The position numbers were made by a program, and so were the translations under genes. From NCBI GenBank assembly GCA_021771675.1, contig JAETOP010000022.1, positions 1 to 39,987 on the forward strand: a stretch of DNA of 39,987 nucleotides. The letters run 5' to 3'. Source of the stretch: Oscillospiraceae bacterium (lineage in GTDB: Bacteria; Bacillota_A; Clostridia; Oscillospirales; Oscillospiraceae). Shown piece by piece: positions 38,862 through 39,987 of the stretch; the stretch's first letter is position 1, and each line of letters starts with the position of its first letter. Below the pieces are notes generated by a model. That model searched no databases and was not told the origin of the DNA. It saw nothing but the letters and a program-made list of their open reading frames with translations.

Positions 38862-38866
38862 TGACG

Positions 38867-39229
38867 TTATTCCTCCTTAGAGTTCTTGTATTCTTCAACA
38901 GAATGAATAATCTGATGATAATCCTCTGATAATTGTGGCATCATCTCGATTGCTTTATCATAATCATTCTCTTTCAACGCATTTGTCACCAGACTGCTGC
39001 TTTCGTACAGTCTGCTAAACGACAGATTCTGGCAAATTCCTTTGAGTGTATGAACAGCCCGGAGCGCCTCCTCATAACCTCTGCTTTTCATAGAAGCCTC
39101 AAACTGAAAAAAACTTTTATCATCCAAAAATTTGTATACGAATTTCTGGACAGTCTGTTCCCGTCTCAATCTGCCCAGCACCTCATCATAGTCACCGCCA
39201 AAACTTATGTAACATTCTTTCAAATTCAT
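38867..39229 (-). CDS. Hpt-domain phosphotransfer protein
   Basis: A 120-aa helical protein with the Hpt signature ALRAVHTLKGICQNLSF; His60 is the phospho-accepting residue. Such proteins shuttle phosphate between the receiver of a hybrid kinase and a response regulator. GAGGTGG lies upstream of the ATG. It is located between the HD/GGDEF gene (17 nt upstream) and the kinase (5 nt downstream), which fits one signalling operon. With the kinase broken, it has no obvious local phosphate donor. Confidence 0.88.
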   Translation of the reverse strand: MNLKECYISFGGDYDEVLGRLRREQTVQKFVYKFLDDKSFFQFEASMKSRGYEEALRAVHTLKGICQNLSFSRLYESSSLVTNALKENDYDKAIEMMPQLSEDYHQIIHSVEEYKNSKEE

Positions 39230-39246
39230 AATTTCGCCACCTCTTT

Positions 39247-39987
39247 TTACACGCTCTCTGTTTTTTTATCCAGGAAACAGATGTTCACCTGATTCTTTGT
39301 AAGCTTCGATTGATACATCATACGGTCTGCAATTTTAAAGAGTTCCTTTGCTCTTTTTGTTCCATATACTCCGCCTACACTTACAGACATATGAATTTGC
39401 GGATACTCCTTCACGCTGAGGATCTCAACTAAATATCTCATTCTTTCTAATTTATTCTCAAACGCCTCTTCGGGTATCTGATAAAAGATAACGGCAAATT
39501 CATCCCCGCCGTATCGAATCACTGTATCCGACCTTCGTACACAGGATAAAATCGTCTGAGCAATACTATGCAGTACGATATCCCCTGCATCATGACCATA
39601 ATTATCATTAATGTATTTAAAATTATCAACATCTATCATGACAGCCGCCTGGATATCTTCTGCATTCTGAATATAGTCATCATAATAGCGGCGGTTGTAA
39701 GTGCCGGTTAGGGAATCCGTATATAATAACTTCAGAGTCTTCTGCTGTTGGGACTGGAAGTTATACTTTTTGCCGGAAAATATTCTGCCATAATCTATTT
39801 TCCCACCTGTTCTCTGCATCATATTCTGTCCCGACACGTTCTTTGTCAGTTCCTGTTTCAGAACCGTCGTAATTTCCTGCAGGCACTGTAACAGGATCGG
39901 ATTGAAAGAACCACATTGTCCGTCTAAAATCATGTTCAAAGCGTCTTCATGTGAATAAGCTTTCTTATAACATCGCTCACTGGTCAA
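39247..39987 (-). CDS. HD-domain and GGDEF signalling protein (5' end outside the window)
   Basis: The last 246 codons of a gene whose start lies to the right of the window. The first residues, LTSERCYKKAYSHEDAL and GQCGSFNPILLQCL, are the conserved C-terminal end of an HD-GYP-like domain. A linker of about 45 residues leads to a GGDEF domain (about 88-240): YTDSLTGTYNRR, DVDNFKYINDNYGHDAGD, and the active-site RYGGDEF (158-164). RRSD (151-154) lies five residues before GGDEF, so the inhibitory I-site is present. It should make c-di-GMP and possibly hydrolyse it. The upstream part may include a receiver domain. Confidence 0.85.
   Translation of the reverse strand: MTSERCYKKAYSHEDALNMILDGQCGSFNPILLQCLQEITTVLKQELTKNVSGQNMMQRTGGKIDYGRIFSGKKYNFQSQQQKTLKLLYTDSLTGTYNRRYYDDYIQNAEDIQAAVMIDVDNFKYINDNYGHDAGDIVLHSIAQTILSCVRRSDTVIRYGGDEFAVIFYQIPEEAFENKLERMRYLVEILSVKEYPQIHMSVSVGGVYGTKRAKELFKIADRMMYQSKLTKNQVNICFLDKKTESV

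Noticed and set aside
1..39987. tRNA, rRNA, prophage structural genes, insertion sequence transposases
   Set aside because: None were recognised by motif or gene content on either strand.

Overview
The window looks like a chromosome segment of a spore-forming, anaerobic Clostridia, most likely a GC-rich member of the Lachnospiraceae. Grounds: strong AGGAGG-type ribosome binding sites, spoIID and spoIIQ side by side, mannose-family PTS, TRAP and tripartite tricarboxylate transporters, and a Tn4451-type recombinase module. Genes from about 1 to 32.3 kb are visibly GC-rich. From about 32.3 kb to the right edge the DNA is markedly more AT-rich and nearly all genes are on the minus strand.

Layout. 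(1) 0-0.7 kb: the start of a gene leaving the window, a 12-bp tandem repeat, and a NuoE-like [2Fe-2S] protein. (2) 0.9-7.4 kb: a GntR/UTRA regulator followed by a complete mannose-family PTS (IIA, IIC, IID, IIB), a GH88 unsaturated glucuronyl hydrolase and a GH35 beta-galactosidase. The PTS imports and phosphorylates a uronate- or galactose-containing oligosaccharide, probably from host or dietary glycans, and the two hydrolases cut it inside the cell. (3) 7.5-8.6 kb: VOC and GNAT proteins. (4) 8.7-16.7 kb: an OmpR-type response regulator divergent from tctCBA, then a small zinc-ribbon membrane protein, a hybrid histidine kinase and a second TctC lipoprotein. Together they look like a carboxylate sensing and uptake circuit. 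(5) 16.8-21.2 kb: an M32 carboxypeptidase, spoIID and spoIIQ (forespore engulfment), a roughly 125-nt foldable intergenic element and a CBS-domain protein. (6) 21.2-26.2 kb: a TRAP transporter (DctP, Q, M) with an HpcH/HpaI aldolase, divergent from an FCD-type GntR regulator with two TTGTATACA operators.

(7) 26.5-32.3 kb: the most unusual locus. It is a five-gene operon starting with a GntR-UTRA regulator fused to a degenerate ADP-ribosylglycohydrolase-like domain. It continues with an AllA/cupin-like protein, an intact ADP-ribosylglycohydrolase-family enzyme, a PfkB kinase and a BMP-family nucleoside-binding lipoprotein. A plausible reading is uptake and breakdown of a ribosylated compound (nucleoside or ADP-ribose-like), with a pseudoenzyme as sensor. 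No ABC transporter genes follow the lipoprotein, because an integrated element begins there and the lipoprotein C-terminus looks cut.

(8) 32.3-36.4 kb: one end of a Tn4451-like integrative element. It has a large serine recombinase, a second small recombinase lacking the expected catalytic serine, a 58-aa TnpW-like gene and two sigma-70 region-4-like regulators. The leaders of two of its genes can fold to hide the Shine-Dalgarno site. (9) 36.4-40 kb: a signalling operon (HD/GGDEF protein, Hpt protein, hybrid histidine kinase). The kinase gene is broken by a deletion that removed the phospho-accepting histidine region. The window ends inside the HD/GGDEF gene.
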